From contig NC_050099.1 in NCBI RefSeq assembly GCF_902167145.1, positions 13,034,434 to 13,098,433 of the forward strand: a stretch of 64,000 bases of DNA. Direction: 5' to 3'. Origin of the DNA: Zea mays. Lineage: Eukaryota > Streptophyta > Magnoliopsida > Poales > Poaceae. The notes under the pieces are model-generated. The model made no database searches and was not told the DNA's origin. It saw nothing but the letters and a program-made list of their open reading frames with translations. Both the position numbers and the translations under genes were made by a program. This document shows positions 63,201 to 64,000 of the stretch, one piece after another; within the stretch, counting starts at the first letter, position 1; the number at the start of each line of letters is the position of its first letter.

Positions 63201-64000
63201 TGGCCAACCGCGGTGGCCGACGCCACTAGGATTGTACGCTCCTGCCAAGGGTGTCAATTCTACGTGAGACAGACGCACCTGCCCGCTCAGGCCCTGCAGA
63301 CAATACCCATCACCTGGCCGTTTGCCGTGTGGGGTCTGGACCTCGTCGGTCCCTTGCAGAAGGCACTCAGGGGCTTCTCGCACCTGCTAGTCGCCATCGA
63401 CAAATTCTCCAAGTGGATCGAGGTCTGACCCCTAACCAGCATCAGGTCCGAGCAGGCGGTGGCGTTCTTCGCAAACATCATCCATCGCTTTGGGTCCTGA
63501 ACTCCATCATCACCGACAATGGCATGCAGTTCACTGGGAAGAAGTTCCTGGACTTCTGCGAGGACCACCACATCCGTGTGGACTGGGCCGCCGTAGCTCA
63601 CCCCATGACGAATGGGCATGTGGAGCGTGCCAACGGTATGATTTTGCAGAGACTTAAACCGAGGATCTATAACGACCTCAACAAGTTTGGCAAGGGGTGG
63701 ATGAAAGAGTTACCCTCGGTGGTCTGGAGTCTGAGGACGACGCCAAGCCGAGCCACGGGTTTCTCGCCGTTCTTTCTAGTCTATGGGGCCGAGGCCATCC
63801 TACCCACGGACTTAGAATACGGTTCCCCGAGGACAAAGGCGTACGACGACTGAAGCAACCAGACTAGCCGAGAAGATTCACTGGACCAGCTCAAAGAAGC
63901 TCAGGACGTGGCCTTACTACACTCGGCGCGGTATCAGCAGTCTCTGCGACGCTACCACGCCCGAATGGTTCGGCCCCGAGGCTTCCAAGTGGGAGACTTG
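60261..64000 (+). pseudogene. Ty3-3 pol (protease, RT, RNase H, integrase), decayed, continues past window
   Basis: Protease region with LMDGGSSLNI (near 60385), RT with AYIDDIVVKT (YIDD, near 61535), degenerate RNase H (near 61965), archaeal-type RNase H with MYFDGSLMETGAG (near 62395), integrase HHCC (HSGACDHHAAPRALVG, near 63130), first catalytic Asp in WGLDLVGP (near 63335), second in ITDNGMQF (near 63510) and Glu in GHVERANG (near 63620). In-frame stops are at 60945-60947, 62049-62051 and 63426-63428, with a frame change near 63490 and another stop near 63851. All domains can be recognised, but no complete protein is possible. Confidence 0.88.

Larger units (their letters stand above)
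34867..64000 (+). mobile_element. Ty3-3, Tat-lineage LTR retrotransposon, decayed, split by CACTA-B and running past the window end
   Basis: The 5' LTR is 34867-36200, the PBS begins at 36203 and the internal leader runs to 36406. CACTA-B occupies 36407-58427, and gag-pol resumes at 58428 and continues to 64000. The 3-bp gcg duplication at 36404-36406 and 58428-58430 shows that the two parts were one. It has an archaeal-type RNase H after RT, as in Tat elements, but its LTR (1,334 bp, TGTCGGG start) and proteins differ from those of Ty3-1 and Ty3-2. The 3' LTR is outside. Confidence 0.9.

Noticed and set aside
1..64000. Host single-copy genes, tRNA or rRNA genes
   Set aside because: No sequence with the expected features was seen; every substantial frame is explained by a transposable element or by composition.

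Overview
The window is a stack of nested transposable elements from a grass nuclear genome. I found no ordinary host gene, tRNA or rRNA. The grass assignment rests on several signs: CACTA (En/Spm) elements with TNP2 and TNP1-type genes, Tat-lineage Ty3 retrotransposons carrying an antisense gene of the 'putative gypsy type transposon' (Pfam Transposase_28) type, and GC-rich LTRs opening TGTCGGG or TGTTGG. A panicoid grass (maize, sorghum, sugarcane or Miscanthus type) is likely, but I cannot name the species. For reference I call the elements CACTA-A to CACTA-D and Ty3-1 to Ty3-3.

Layout. 1-29066 is CACTA-A (motif actggcggtt), whose left part lies outside the window. Two members of one Ty3 family are inserted in it in opposite orientations. 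Ty3-1 (864-12583, minus strand, TSD ctctc) has a complete gag-pol frame and LTRs that read as identical. Ty3-2 (17305-28957, plus strand, TSD ccgct) has a broken gag-pol and LTRs differing at about 8 of 475 positions. Both carry a five-exon antisense gene that is open in both copies. 29067-30650 is a decayed LINE reverse transcriptase. 30650-34866 is AT-rich spacer with a CACTA-D remnant, a 133-bp tandem array and a large direct repeat.

34867 to the window end is Ty3-3, a decayed Tat element. Its 5' LTR and PBS (34867-36220) are separated from its gag-pol (58428 onward) by a 22-kb insertion, CACTA-B (36407-58427, TSD gcg on both sides). CACTA-B has an intact intronless TNP2 gene on the minus strand and a TNP1-like gene fused to a Ulp1/C48 protease on the plus strand. 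The two diverge from a palindromic promoter built of the element's own terminal repeat motifs. The leader of the plus-strand gene contains two tandem long hairpins. The left part of CACTA-B, together with the adjacent LTR end, is present twice (35977-38413 and 46615-49045). Between the copies lies CACTA-C (38817-46614, motif cccgtcggc), which has apparently complete TNP2 and TNP1 genes but no left terminus.

How the parts work together: each CACTA element would supply a TNP2 transposase and a DNA-binding accessory protein acting on its own subterminal motifs. CACTA-A and CACTA-B add a SUMO-protease-like domain, and CACTA-A also encodes a small protein with a SUMO-interaction-like motif. Ty3-1 could supply proteins in trans to Ty3-2. 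The points most worth following up are the frame-conserved antisense gene, the motif-built bidirectional promoter, the SUMO-related pair, the duplicated hairpins, and the duplication around CACTA-C that looks like faulty repair.
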